The notes below the pieces were generated by a model. It worked only from the letters and a program-made list of their open reading frames with translations, ran no database searches and was not told the DNA's origin. Made by a program: the position numbers and the translations under genes. A stretch of DNA of 64,000 nt from Silene noctiflora (taxonomy: Eukaryota; Streptophyta; Magnoliopsida; Caryophyllales; Caryophyllaceae): assembly GCA_009801015.1 (NCBI GenBank), contig VHZZ01004329.1, positions 1-64,000 on the forward strand, in the 5' to 3' direction. Positions 25,468 to 40,200 of this stretch are shown piece after piece; position 1 is the stretch's first letter; every line of letters starts with the position of its first letter.

Positions 25468-25917
25468 GCTGCTTGGGGCTCTAAGCTCTTCCCATTATTA
25501 ATATATATAGAGGAGGGAGTATCTGAACCAAGTTAAGTATGCTTTTTGGCTCCTCTTCAAGCAAGTAACCCGCCTTGAAGGCTCATTGGTACGAGATGAA
25601 GAAATATATTAGTGGATTGCGCGGAATAGACTGAATTTATATGAACTAACAAGGTGAGAGGGCGCCCTTCCAATATAGGAAGGATGTGTAATCAAGTCAA
25701 AGGGGAATGGGCCAAGCAGGCGACTATTCGAAGAGTACGTCTCATGATGATAAGAATGCACTGGGCAGAGAGTCAACAGTTGGTAAGTAAGCTAAGTACA
25801 CTTCAAAGGCTAGAGCAAGAAAGTGAGTCCTTCTATAACTTGTCGGATTAATAGGCTAGAGAATCATTTGAATTAGCGATTTAAACCCAGTTGTTAGGAA
25901 GGAGTAAAATCTACGAA

Positions 25918-25938
25918 ACGAGCGGACTGTTGCGAATA
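25918..25938 (+). repeat. Short dispersed repeat family, member 4
   Basis: Carries CTGTTGCGAAT after a CGAG block, in common with the member at 9046-9066. Confidence 0.4.
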
Positions 25939-28900
25939 CAGTTTGGAAAGTGAGATTGTTGTCGAACACTCCATGGAAGCTCCATACGAAGGTGTGGGTC
26001 CTATCAAATCAATAACGTTAAAAGCGAGACCTCTTGAAAACCTCAAAATTCATTGGCTGTTTTAGCACGTGTATGCATTGAGGATTTCCGAGGAATCCAT
26101 CCTTGGGTAAACATCTTTTGATACAAAAGTGGGCAAAAGCTTTATTTCATACCCCCCCTTTCTAAAATGAAATGAAGCAGCTTTTTCCTGACATAAGTTC
26201 CGCTCGATAACAAAAATTTTTATACACTACTTTCGCCGTATAAAGGATAAGTCCATACCAAAGCTTCCTCTGTAAGAAAACTTATTGCAACAGCCAGCAT
26301 ATTGGTCGACTTTCTTCTGAGCCAGTCTAAATTTTTCTTTCTCCATATATTATTATCTATTTATATGATCATGATGATACAGATGTTGGACTTTCCCTCT
26401 AAGGTTATCCGAAAGCGAAACTTCTGACCTTAGGTGAGGTTCCCTATGCTATACAAAGAAAAAAGGGGAGAAGAAGGATCAGCCACGGTTGCTTTTCTTT
26501 ATTAACATCAGATCTTTTTTCGTGTCTTATGTTATTACACTTTTTGGTTGTTCGCTGCTCTATGAGAATTATTTTTGGACCGATCCCTCGGGCAGTAGGG
26601 AAGCGAGCCACAAGCTGTCGGTGAGCTTGAAGAAAGAGAAGCGGGAACAGAAGACGATGCTGATCTCATTGAGAGAAACTTTATAGCTATTGAGTATAGA
26701 GAGGATGGCTATAAATCTATAGCTTTACCTGGACTTGGTTTGGCACGGGTTTTCGAGTCTGTTGACGGGGAATGCCCTTAATATTTCTCTATAATAGAAA
26801 AGAAGAGTCACAAAAACGGCAGTTCGTGAATCATCTTTAAAGCCTCTTATGCTAAAAGACGAGCTCTTTAAAAACTATGGCTGCAAGGGTGGGTGATCAG
26901 CCCAAAAATTCTGATGAACGAGAAATTTCTAGATAGCATTCGACCCTTATTTAATGGAAAGACCCTGCGCGCGCTGGCAATTAAATGAATTCCTTCCCCT
27001 GGAAGATCACAAGTGAACCTTTGTATTGGTGGAAAGTGCTTTTCCTACTAGAGCTTACTTGTATATATTATATAGATTAGCATGATTTCGAGTGGATTTA
27101 CCCTGAAATTGGAACCAAAAGCTGGGACAAGGGGGGGGGTCCTCCTTATATATCATTTTTGAATGCAAAGACTCTTTTTAGGGAGTTACGATCCCCTACT
27201 CTATTATCTGATTACGAGGTATATCTATCTAGAGAACAAGGTAAGGCAGTAGCTCCATCTTATAGGATAGAGGCTCCAAGTTCACAAGCAAAGTTAGGTG
27301 AAACAAAGAAAAGTACGAAGACTATAAGAAAAAAGGATCCTCGTTAACTGGTATTTTCCAATCTATATGCCGGGAAGCTAAACCCATACTCAATCTTTCA
27401 ACCAATTGGGCCTCGATAAAAACATATTCTATCAAAAATGAAGAAATTTTAGTTGATGAAATTTCTTTTATATAACTATAACTCTTTAATTCTTCTATTT
27501 TTAAGAAAGTTCTTTCCGAAGACTGATCCCTTAACTTATGCTCAGGTTTGGAAAGGCATTGGACAGCCAGTCCGGTAGTTCAGTCATCCCGCCTAGCCAG
27601 AAAAGCAAGCAAGATCGAACTCCGTGCTCCACTTACAGGACAGAAGCGCTTTCTTCAGCCTGCTCATTCAATAAAGCAAGACACCTTGTTGTCTGTGTAA
27701 ACTATATGCCCGCCTCAACTAAGATAACTGCTTTCTAAGATCGCCCTTTAATGAGAACTGGAAAGCCCTCGCTCGTTAGTCAGAAGGAATCTATCATGTC
27801 TGCTAGACAATAAAGAAGATGCTGACGTGGTTTCAAATGAAAGAAAGTCAAGTGCATCCGCTACAGATTTAGAAGGAACAGAAAGAGTCTCATTTCCATT
27901 TATTGGACATTTCCGGCTAGTCAAATGTGGAATTGCTGCCGTTCTAATGATCGCACCTTCCGACATGGCTTAATTCTACAAGTTTCTCCTTTCTCTGGGG
28001 CGAAGCTTTTCATACAAGGGCAAAGAGGCTTTGTCTTTTTGAAGGACCCTTACTGAAACTGATTCATTAAGTAAGCCTCTAAAAAAAAAGTTAAGTAAAG
28101 GCAATAAGGTACGGGATTGCCAACCCTAAAAGAAAAAGTTAAAGTAAAGGGACTTCGCTCGGTTATTATGATATGAAAGAAGTCAAGTCAGAAAGGGAAA
28201 GGTGTGGCGTGTCATAACCAGACGGAGCAGAACTAGAAATGGCAGTCACAAGATCGGAAGCATAGGGAGTTTCATTCAGGTCCGGTAAAAGACGAAGTCG
28301 ACAAAACGAGTCGAAGACTTGTAGTGAGCCTAAGAGCTTTCGAAGCTGACCCAAAAACAAAAAGTACAGCAGTTGAAGTTCCAAACAAAGCTGATTGAGC
28401 ACAAGAATCAAGAGTAGCCCGTGTCCTATCTCTTTAAATCTAAGTTATAAGCATAGGATCTCGTCTCAGACTCTCTCATATATATTTGAAACTAAGCTTT
28501 TTCCTTCTCGAGCTGCGGGCGAGTACGATTGTGGTTACGCGAGGGAAGTTCAAGCTGACTTGACCCTTAGTACAGTGCAAGCAAGCTAATTCTCTCTTGA
28601 AAACGCGGGAAAGAGTGAGGCTTCCGCATTTCCGTTTCTAAAATCCTAAAATGGTGAGCAAGCCCGATACAAAAGCTGGGTGTGGTGCCAACCAAGGAAT
28701 AGGAATTCAAAAGCAAGTGCACAATTACATGGCACCTGTGTCGACAGCAAATGCTAAAAAAGAGAGTTAACTTTTTTATTAAAGTCAAGAAAGAAGTAAG
28801 CTCCCTTTTCTCTCATGATCATGACATAGGACTGTCAATACGTATATTTCAACTTTTGGTTTTGTTTAGCCAAGCCTCTTCTGACCATACTTTAAGCGAG

Positions 28901-30603
28901 GCAACAAGCCTACTTTATTTCGTTTCGCTAGAGGTATGCTACATAATAATACCAATACACGTTATACAATACAGGGTCTGAGGCGTCTTACCCAGGAAGT
29001 TTAGTCGCTAGTAGAACAAGTGCACTAAAACCGCTAGTATGTTCGTACGCTAGTAAATGCACTTCGGGGGGAAGGAGTTGGTCACACGACCCTTATGGTT
29101 ATGGTGGTTATGGTCACACATATGCTACAATTATAATAGTAAACGCGGCAGAAGTGAAGTCAAAAGAAAGCTAAACTTCAAATGCAAAAGCAGAGTTTGG
29201 TGCCTCCCGAAAAAGGGGGCTGGCTAATGCTTGCTTTACATAAAACATAAAGAAGGAACCTGATTTGATGCAGAAATGGAACGAGATCAATTACTAACTT
29301 GGAATTTGGTTTTTGATTCCACTGGGCTTTTTTTTAAGATGCTTAGACAAGTACTACTTAATTTAATACACAGAATGAATCTCAGTAAGAAGTCAGGCTT
29401 TACGGCTAGGTTTCTTTCCTATATTGTCCGATTGCTTCGACCATACCTTAGTGAACACTCAATAGCACTTTTTTCCAACTCCCCAATTGGGTAAGATGAA
29501 TTGACATGAGCGTACTTCCTTCAACTTGAGACTCCCATACATTACTCTTTCTTCTTTCGCGAGCGGACTCAGCAGCGCTTTCCCTTCCACTCGCCCTATT
29601 GCTAGTGCTCGTTTTCAGAGGTTAATTTGAAAGTTTCTCGGAGTGAGACGCTGCTTTGGCCCTTTATATCTTTTTTTCGTAGAAGGTACAAGACTTATGG
29701 ACAGAATATTGATTGGATTTAAAATTACCCTGCCTGAGAGAACTTTGCTCTATATAATAGGTTGTTCAACTGACACTGATGGTAACGGTCAAGCTAGCTC
29801 GTCCTGTCCGCACTCGCGGGTCTTAGGGCTATAGGGCTAGAGGAAGAAGCTTTCTTTTCTTATGAAAGGGGGAGAGTTCCCTCGTAAATTTAAATTTTGA
29901 TAAACTTTGCTAATAGCAGGACAATCTTCCTTATATTTTCTTATATTTAATAGCAAAAGCACTGATCTTGGAGCCTCTAATTAAGAGGGCTCTCGTGCGA
30001 TCCCAGTTAAGAGAGAGAAGTAGTGCTCTTTTATGAGATGAGATTGGGCCCGAAATTAGAGATCCTTTTTGAATAAGAATCCTTGATTCTTTTACCGAAC
30101 ATAGAAGGGAGCATCCTGAACATACGGGTTGATTTTTGAAAAGATAGCCTACATACATTTCCGAGGGATCTTAGATAGGTCCGAAAGGACGAAGGAGGGG
30201 CCTTTTATCTAACAAGATCTTCATTTATGTTTCAAACGCAAGCCCGAAGATTGAGACTTTTTGAATTCCATGTCTTGAACCCCTTGCATTGTTGATATAG
30301 ATTCTTATTCTTAGGCTAAATTTCTAAGACCGATGTGTGAAGTGCTGTATCCCAGTTTCAACACGGTCGCAGGGTCTACAAAATTTTTACTAGTTTTAGA
30401 GGATATATTTAAGGTTTAGGAATTCCGAACATTTTTACAACGGAGCAGCGCAAGAACACCCGAGCCCATTAGAGTGGGGATCCTTCTCTTGTGTTTATTT
30501 GGATTAAGAAGACTACGATCCGTAGACCATTTAAAGAAAGAAGGCCCAGCGATATTGACAATTTATTTAATTATTTAATCGAATAGCATAATATCGGAAA
30601 ATT

Positions 30604-30633
30604 ACTCAGTAAGTCCAGCGATCAGAATGCCTT
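30604..30633 (+). repeat. Dispersed 30-base repeat, copy 1
   Basis: Starts ACTCAGTAAGT and ends ATCAGAATGCCTT. It matches 34205-34234 at 28 of 30 bases. Confidence 0.85.
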
Positions 30634-33600
30634 TCAGTACCCGCAAGTACTCGTTTATAGAAAAGAAACGGGCTGGCAGGAGAATCCTGTCTAATAGGAT
30701 TTCTTTTTTACCACCCAATGCTTCGACTGAGTTTGTTACAGCCGTAGCTTCGGGTTTAGCTTTTCCAGTAATAGAGTGGAAAAATGGGAAAAAGTCATTA
30801 GGTTCATGCCATTTACAGAACTGCTCAAAAGAAAATACCAAAAATCATGCCATTATAGTCTAATTATGGGATCGCGGATCGAAGCCATGACGAGATCCCC
30901 GAGCGAGCTTAGGAATTGAGATCGAATGCCTTATGTCACTATGTAACTTAGATCAAAGTGACTATATACTCACTTATAATAAGAAAGAAGGTTTATGTCG
31001 TTAAAAGAAAGGTGGAAGCCCTCACGCTACTTGAGTCATCTCTCTTCTTAAGTCGGATTTGCAGGAAAGAACCACGATTTGTGGTCCCACTCTTTTCCCA
31101 TAAGGAATTTTCTAAGTCTCTTTAGTGGATCTTTCCATCGAACCTCGAAGACCAGAGAGGCGAGCTGTCACCATCACTTCGGGACTAGAAAGAAGAACTG
31201 GCTAGTTCACCTATCATCCCAATACAGTTAGTTCTTTCCGCTCTATCACATCAAAGGCTACTTTTTGGGGATCCTACCCTATAAAAGAAAATAGCTCCTA
31301 CCTCATGTCTTTCTCTCTTTACCATAAAAAGCTCTCCAAAGGGCAGTACCTTTCTTTTAATCATAAAAGAAAAACCTTGCACTGGAGTTTCGAGCGAGAA
31401 TCACGAAGCGGGTCTTTCTTCCTACTATGCTATTTACTGATGCCTGCGCTTCTTCCCTTTTCCTCTGTTATGTATTATGAAAGTTCATTGCTAATAGTGA
31501 TCTCTTCTCGAATTTTTCTATAGGAAAAATAAAGGACCTCTTCACATCTGTTTGACTTCTTTCTTCAGACCTCCCACAGTGGATTCATGATCCTTCTGGA
31601 GGTCCTCAGTCGAAAATAAGAAACCTACTCTAGGAATGATCATCTATAGTCCGAACATACTTTATTATACCCTCGGAACTTTCCAACCGTCTATGTGCGA
31701 AAAATGAAGACAAAGACTGAAGACACATGCCAGGTTTTAACTCACCTTCTGGTCAAAGAAGAAGCGAAGTCCTTACAAAGGTCTAGGAAAGATAATGATC
31801 CAATAGAACCCCACTAAAAGTGGAGGAGTGAGGACTGGGTCAAAGCAGTCTCGTTGAATTCTGAGCCTTATGAAGGTGGGGTTAGATTCCTACAACCTTG
31901 TTTTATTTTAGCATTGACGCCATTTTTATGATATAGACCCGGATTAGATTCTATGAAAGCCTGTTGTTAAAAGCATACCATTCCACGGAATTAGATATAA
32001 AGTCAGGGGATTTATTGACAAAAAAATTGAGAGGAAAGAAAGAAGGTAATACAATTTCCTAATTAATTAAATCAATAACTTATAAGAAGTAAGACCGACC
32101 CCCGGTTAAAAGAAAGAAAGGAAATGGCTCGATCTAACCCTGGATCCTAACCTTCGTAAGTAAGACCACTCGGGATAGGAAATCCCGCTCATTTTGATAA
32201 AGACTCCGATTTCTCAATTGAAAAGATATTAGTACAAGTCGACCCACTATTAAGTGGGGCTCGGTCGGTTCTCAAAGGTTGGCTTCTAAACTTAGGTAAG
32301 AGTTCGCATTATACCCTTGGTTGAAAGAGCGGACCGATCTCAATCATCATTGCATTACTAGATCGTCCTAAATTGACCCTTTGATTTCTAAAGAAATTTC
32401 CCGGATGATTAAAGCCGTCTATATATGCTTTGCGCCCAGCAATCAAAACTTTCTTTTAATTTTCTTAAATAGTTCATCCTCCCATCTATGACAATATAGA
32501 AAGAGGGCTCCCAACCAACAAGGTATGTATGTTATTTAATGAATTCTTAATAACAGGTGATCTGTCTAGCGAATCATAGCAAGGTTACCCTATAATATAT
32601 GTAGAAAATTCATGGTGAAGTATCGGGTATTTATCAAAAACCAAATCCTTCCTTTTCAGAGGATGCTAAAATAACTCAAAGTGTCTAACCGAAAAAAAGA
32701 AAAGAAAACCAACTGAGCAAGTACTGCTACTTGGCTATTGAATGGACATGTGAATAGACGTGTCATGTCAACTTAATTAACCCATTCTTTTTCTTGGAAA
32801 AACATAGCTATTTCTATATAGTATAGACGAAAACCTAGGAGCACTTTTTAAAAACTTAAAAGGGGAATCCACTGACACTCTTTTTTCTTAACAGCGGCCT
32901 GCATTCTCAGCCCGCCCTTCCTCGACCCTGTCTTCATAGGCAACTTTTCTTATTCTCAATCTCTCTTCCTTTCATGAATGACGAGACAAAGACTCTGTGT
33001 AACAATCGAAATGCATTTAAAAAAGAGCCTTAAGTTTTGTTTTCAATTTGACTTTCTCCGGCATTTTACTTGAAAGTAAGGATCTAACACCTACGCTTCC
33101 TCACTGGCCCGCACTTTTGTAAACAAAGATGAAGAAATGGAGGATTCCACCTAAGCCCACGGTTGATTGGATGTCTCGAGCGACTAGAAGTAGTTCCCAT
33201 GACTTTCGTCAAAGCAAGTACAAAAACCGCGTTGGGTAAACAGAAGAAAATAAAAGCAAAAATTTCATCTGGAGCGCAAGCCCAACCCCTCCTCCGGAGG
33301 GCTATATAGAAATGGATCCTCCTCCTAAACCCTAAAACTATGACCAGACAAGAGACCAATGATAAAGATCAGAATGAGCGGAAGTCTGGGCCGCGCCTGG
33401 CTTAACCTTTAATTCTCCTGTCTCTGGGTTGCCTGCGCGAGCAAGTGAACTTCCCTTTTCGTCTGCTTTACTTTGTATATGCTAGGTATATGCTAGATTT
33501 GACTCTTATTTCACTAAGAATTGAGGACAGTACCTCTTACCCAGAATGCATATAAGAAAGGACGCTAAACAAGTGAACTAAGCGCGAATTTCAAGATTGG

Positions 33601-34204
33601 CAAAAAAGCAGTGCATTTCTCTCCTTTAATAGCGAGTGCAGGACTCTTCTTTTCTGGGATCGGGATCAAGGATTGTCTAAAATTAGGATCAGAGTGTAGT
33701 CCATAGTGCCGCAACAAGGATGTTGGCGATACGACTTGCCAACCTCTGTATTAATCTCCTTTCAATTAGAATCGCTAAATCTTCTGCAATTGGATTTCAG
33801 GGTACATTCCCTCTTTATTAGAATTAAAGACAAAGACTAAAAATTTTTCACTGTTTTTTTAGTTTTGAGGTTAGGGTTTTGGCTCGAAGCACGTGAAACG
33901 CCCCCCTATAACTATAGGGAAGATGACAACCGTTAGACCCAGGGTGAAGGCAAAAGTTTCTAAATAAGGCTCGGCCTTCCCCTACTTTTCTCTAATCTAA
34001 AAAATTTAAGATAGAAGCCTGCTACGCTCAAATTAATACCTCTCGCAAAAAGACCCGCCCCTGCTCTCCGCTCGCTCCTGATAAAGATTTGATTTGAGCA
34101 GGACTATACTAATTCCGGGCATATTATGCATATGGGGAAGTGCTCCCCGAAGATTCTCAGTACATACAAAGGGTGTCCTTTGTTTTGCCGTATTGATGAG
34201 AATG

Positions 34205-34234
34205 ACTCAGTAAGTTCAGCAATCAGAATGCCTT
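34205..34234 (+). repeat. Dispersed 30-base repeat, copy 2
   Basis: Second copy of the 30-base repeat at 30604-30633, differing at two positions. Confidence 0.85.
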
Positions 34235-37200
34235 GATGAAGTCATATTCCTTTGCTCAAAGAGAGAGTATCTAAGCCAGATTAAAGCTATAAAGGAGGTC
34301 AATCTCGTACAATCCAGCCCAGCACTAGACTTGTATCTATTCGAAACTGTCTTACTGCTGTCCATTGCCCTTTGCTTGGGATTGGAAAAGAATTCCCTTA
34401 TCTATCCCTCTCTTTTTTTTTTTTCTTTAGATTATAGATAGGTTTAATCCTAAAATTCATTAACTGAATCTGATTCATCTGAAACTGCATTGACGGTCTC
34501 TTTCTCAGCAAACTCCGGTAATGCTTCATCAACTTAGTAGTCTGATCCAGACTACGCGCGTTCTACCTTTTCTACCTTACGATGATTAGGAAGGCATTCT
34601 ATCCTATAAATATTCCAGGGCCCTTCACCCGTTTCATCAGAAGGAGCTTTTCTGGCTGGTCTTACCGTTGCTACTTTCACCATAGCATTAGTCCTTTCCC
34701 GTGGATACTCCCTATGGAAAACCGGGGACTACTGGCCGAGGTGGAGGTTTAGAGGTAAGGGACCCTTCCTGAGGTAGGATTTTTTTCAATGAGATCAAAG
34801 CGCGGGTAAAACGCACGAAAGAAGTCCCCTTGTTGTGTTTCCGGGAAGGACATCAACCCTTATTTCCATGCCATACATAGAAGGCTTGGGCAGAGAGAGG
34901 CTGTCTTAGGGCTAATTAATGGACGATCCACTAAAGGTATTGGAAATTTCTTGGTTCAAATCCAATTCGTGAGATAGTAGCTTATACCGGGCAAACCCAC
35001 TATTATAATAAGGACGAAGCTACTATATAACACCTCCTGTCGTCTGATTCCTGGCTCCATAATAACAGGTCACTCGCTCCCTTCCCCTCGGTCGGGTTCA
35101 AATTCCCCGCGTTATTTTATGCTAGATAATAGCTAATAAAAGCGGATTATTTAATGTATTTTACATATAAAGTAGGGAAATGATCCTATTTAGAACTCCG
35201 TATTGGGTGTCCGCCCTCGCTAACTGGGCCATAAGGAAAAGAACGGAGCCTTCTGGACCATTCTCCAAATGCCTTAGTAGTTAGTAAACAGGCTTTCCCT
35301 TTGCTAGGTCTATGAGGCTCAGGAGAGAGGGGAGACTAAGACAAGGCCAATCAGTTACAAGCGGGGGCTAACCTTCAGTCTTAAGTGGAGAGACTTTAAG
35401 AGTGAGAATCACGACGAAGGGTCACCTATCTTAAGCTTCTTGACTAAAACAAAAAGTGCTATGCACTGGGAAAGAAGATATAATAGACTGATCCTCCGCC
35501 AAGAGCTATCTAGAAGTCTTCCCTCTTTGCCAAATGAATAAAATGAGCTCAAGATAGAGGTGCTTTCTCAGAACAAAAGGGAAGCTGAGTTTAAAGCTGT
35601 ATAGTCAGAGTGATCTCGCTGCTTTATTTAGAATATCAGATTGCTTCGTAAGTTATTAAAATCTTCTTAGTAAAGGAGGCTTTGCTGCCCCTCTACTATA
35701 ATATAAGAAAGAAGGAGGGTTCTACGGTGTGATCCAGAGGAAGCCGAGACTGGATCGGACTCAGTTAATACATTTACAAAGCCAAGAGAATTAGAAGTCT
35801 TACTCGAGGAAGACGCAGTCGAAGCATCATCGGGCACAAGTGTCCTTGAAATGAGATGAGAATGGTAGCTCTACTTTTCCAGAGCATGTAAACCTGTCTC
35901 TTAACTATCTTACTTATATGTCTTAAATATGGTAGCTTATTCCATAACATCCTAGCTGGGCTTTGGCCGCGTATGCTTAATCAGCTGGCCATGTTCACTC
36001 ATTATAATTCTAAGAAAATAAGAATACAGCTCTAGCCCCTCGCCCTATTATTGTATTGGCTACAATCGTTCGCCAACCATTTCACTCGTGAAGAATTCTT
36101 GGGCACGAAAGCTATAATAAGATGGTGTTCAGTACAGTCTTATGGCTTTTTCTTCTGTTAAAGCGAGTCGAAACGCGTTAGATGTGAAGCAAACTTGAAT
36201 TGGAGAAGGTTACCCGATTGGTAATTAATGGGTCACACATCCTTGAGTTTTACATTTCTTATGAATGCGCCCTTTCACCTCTGATAAGCTCAATTGCGCC
36301 CTTCAATCTCTTTTTTACATCTCGCGCATACGCTGGCTAAGGCCCTTGTAAACTTGCCGGCGATGATTGGATTTCTCATCGATAAATTTAAGTCGTAAAT
36401 TGAGCAAGGAAATAGAGAAAGACGCTCATTATTTAAGTCAAGAAAGAGATGCGCTGCCCTCGCGTCCGTCCCCCCCCTTACTTCTTTAACTTTAAGGGGG
36501 TATGCCCTCGCGTTCACCAAAAGCACTAATTCCGGTAAATCTATTGTAGAGTTAACCCTTTCTTTTTCGGGCAGCCTGCCTTTCGACCAAGTCGACCCTA
36601 AACTGACGTTTTAAAGGAATTTCGACGATTTTAAATAATTTTTTTTTTTGAAAAGCTCGAAACAAAAAAAAGGTCATGTTACCATGATATCTTTCTTAGA
36701 GAGAGGATGTCTGGTCTCAATATAATAGAATATAAAACTAGGTTAAACCAGATTGCTTTTGTTGTTTTAGATTCAAGCTTGAAGGAATCCAGCTTTTGGT
36801 TTGAGGCAAGCTAAATCCTCCCATTCTTTTCTTTTCTGTTATTATAGGCTAGAGCAGGGGAACGCCCTCACCTGTACAAAGACCCGGCAAGCAATACAAA
36901 TGTCCCCACCCCAGTGAAGTTCACATTTCATTCGCTCTCTATGTTGCATTTGAAAAGAAAGATCGGAATTGCTTTATACGAATCTCAGTTATAGCTTCTT
37001 TTTTCCTATATGATTGAAAAAGGCTATCCCTGATAGAAATTCATTCCTTGAGTCTAATCTTTGAGTCTTTGTCTGATAAGATGGGGATTCCGCTTTTTAA
37101 GTACCTAAAGTACAATTCCAAATTGTTAAATAAAGGCTTTGGATAGAAAGACTTGCCGGGCAAACCCTTCTTAAAGAAAGAACACAAGGACCCATCCTGC

Positions 37201-40200
37201 TCATTAAGTACAGTCACAGTCCTAGAATAAAATTAAAGCAAACGGATACGCTGACCTAGAGTGAAAACATATAGAGTGCAACTTCCTTAGCCATAGCCGT
37301 GGTGCCGTGTAAAGGGTAAAGCAAAGGGGAACCCAAAAATGAATTAATGGCCTTCTCTTCTACTATATACAAAAGCAAAGATTCTGATCTCAAGTATTAT
37401 TATAAAATCCGGAATACCCATTTGGGTACATACTAGCCATAAGGAGAGAAATCCATTGAAAAAGATTAAGGAAGCCAATTCCCATATCATATCCATCCTA
37501 CACCCCTTTCCTTGTCAAGCTTTAAAATAGGAATGTCTATTTTTTTAATACTTAGATTTCTTAGATGTAACTCTCCCCTTCGAGTCGAGGATGACTTTTC
37601 TTCTGTTAGTAAAAAAAAAGTAAGTAAACTACCTATCCCTTTCTTTATTCTTATACAATTACAAGTAAAGCTCGGTCAGGAACATGTCCTTTTCTTTCTT
37701 TAAGAAGTTGTTAGCCCAGCCATGTGCTCGATATTTAGTAAGTTCTGTTGAGTCATCAGGTCAGTTCTGAGATGAGGCTAGAGTAAAAGCCACTGCCCGC
37801 AGTTTGAGGGCATGTCCACGATTGCTGATTGCTACAAGTTCGCTTATTACCCCAGTAATCCTTCTGGGATGTTGCTACGAAAGCACGAAAAAGTCATGCT
37901 TTTTTTATTCCCGCGTAACGTAAAAGGGAAGGCTTAGATCCAGTGTCGGAACTGTGGTATGTGAGATGGACTGCTAGCTTAATCCCCATTGCCCGTTGTT
38001 ACGAGTATTCCTCGAGTCGTTTGCGAGAAAGCTCTTCAGTGGAAATTAAAAAAGTCTGGATTCCATTCCTAATCGTATTAACCTTGGAACTTTCGCGGAG
38101 GGTAGGAAAGGAAAAAAGAAGGATCTTATCCACCAGATGAATGCCCTGAACAACTCGAACCCTAGGAATTTTCTTCCGTATCAGAGGCGGTTGCTGATGA
38201 TCGATCCTTTTTTATTAAATAAAAAAAGTCAAAACTCGTCCCCATTTTTTTTTTTTCTTAAGGGGCGAACCGGTTAGTTCACATCCACAATACAATAGGA
38301 GGGCACTTGCCGAGGTAGGTGGAAAGAAGAAAGAAAGATGTTTGATCGCAGACCTTGCCTTTTCGCCGAAGACCCCCAAGATTTAATTTCAGAATTCGAG
38401 TGGGATCAATACGCAATTACCTAGCTTACTCGACCACTATTCTTAATATTAATGAGCCAACCTACCGTCTCGGACGGACACTTGACATAGGAGGAGGCTG
38501 TCCTTCTCTTTTTCTTTAGAAAGCTTTCCTTGCTTTCCTTGATAAGAAGGAAGCATATAGCGATCACTTATTCTGAGCCCGGATCAAAGTCAATTTCAAG
38601 TTATGATTAGATATGTGCGATTGAAACGAAATGATTGGCACATTGAAACTAGAGCTCGCAGACCCAGCCAACAAGCTGGGACGTCTTTTTCAAATAGAAA
38701 GACAATTCAAAAGGTATAAGACTAACTAGGTGGTTCAAAGATCACCAGAATTAGGAAGACTCGTGCTACAGGCTGTTTGGATTTAAAACGTGAGTGAGGA
38801 AGGTAAGAGAAGAGTGCGCGTAAGCAGGGTCCCCTTTTAATAAGAATAATTATAGGGTAAATTAGTTCGAAACTGATTGCTGATTCACTTGGGTGAGACG
38901 TATCAATAACGTGGTTACTTTAGAAACCTAGTACAAGCCAGCCGCTGATAGTCCAGTCGCTGTTGAGTCAAACCGCGGATTATGAATTCCAACCAAAAGC
39001 GGAGTTTCGGGGGTCAAGTACGATCATTAAACCAACCCGGTATTCTTTTTAATACCTTATAATAAGTAAGAAAGGTCGTCCCTCTGCGAAACAGTTAAAG
39101 GGGGGATCAATGTCATATTGAATTGAGTTGAGCCTCAATCACTGGATTTTTTTGGCGAAGCAGGAATTTTAAACTTATAAACCTGTAAACCTGGCTTTGA
39201 TTTCTCGGTCTCGTTCTAGTAATCTTGAACTGTGGGGTTAGCTTCAAGCATAAGAATCTCATTCTAGTGCCCATCTTTTTTGATAGATCGGACCTCCCCG
39301 CGTCTTGGAGGAAAGAACAAAGGAAGGAAAAACCTTTATCTTTCCGCTGCGGGCTTGTTAAGATAGGTCAAGATTGAATTCCCAACCAATCAAGGAGCTT
39401 ACTTCACTAAAACTAAAAAAGATCCTCACTTCTTATCTGTCTTTTGTAAAAGATTTCAAACCTGATACCAATCTTGAGTAGATTAATCAAGAGGCCATGC
39501 GACTTCTAAGTATAATAAAGAAGAAGACAGCTCTATACTCCCACGGGAATTTTAGCAACTCGTTTTCTCCGATCCTTAATTTGGATTAGAAAAATTCTTT
39601 GTTTGACTAAGGCAGTTCGTAAGGAAAAACAAAAGGTTTTGGATCTTGGAATTGCAGTCTGAGAGAATGGGGGCATAGCAGAGTGTAGTTGTTATTTTCA
39701 TCTGCTTCTGGATTTGAGCTGAGCTGAGAAGGAGGCGTATCTCAGGGCACCCATCAGAAAACTTATCGCCCAATTTTTTTTTTCAACTGTCACATCTCTT
39801 TCTTAGGATCTTTTTGCTTCGACTGCCACATCTACCTGCTACCTCCGCCAAAGCAACTTTGCTTAATCTGATTTTCCTTTTCCATTAGTTGGTGAAATTA
39901 ATTGCGGCGTTCAAAACGAATCAATTGCTTATTAAATTCTATTATATTTTCAAGAAGTCAACCTAAGAGCCTTTCCATACCGCAATCGACCCTCAATCTT
40001 AACCCAGGGTCTCACATTTTCTAATTGGGTTTTTGATCCCGCTCTGATAGAATTAGAATAAAGAAGGGCTGGTGCCAAGCTAGCTAATGCATGCTATACT
40101 CCACTTCCTGTTCCAAAAATAAATTTAGGATATTCCTAGTAAAGGTAAAGAAGGAACGAATTTCTTAGAACCTATTCTTTTTTTTTTTTTGAACCCAGCC

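Larger units (their letters stand above)
21178..30000. other. Non-coding region, no recognised gene
   Basis: Scattered frames of 60-120 codons, none recognised except as possible chance. Holds the second copy of the 26-base repeat (24441) and a family word at 25918. An exact match to the promoter consensus (CGTAAGAGA at 21521-21529) has no gene downstream. Confidence 0.65.

Noticed and set aside
34925-34975. T-loop-like TTGGTTCAAATCCAA
   Set aside because: Only four stem pairs and no other tRNA parts.
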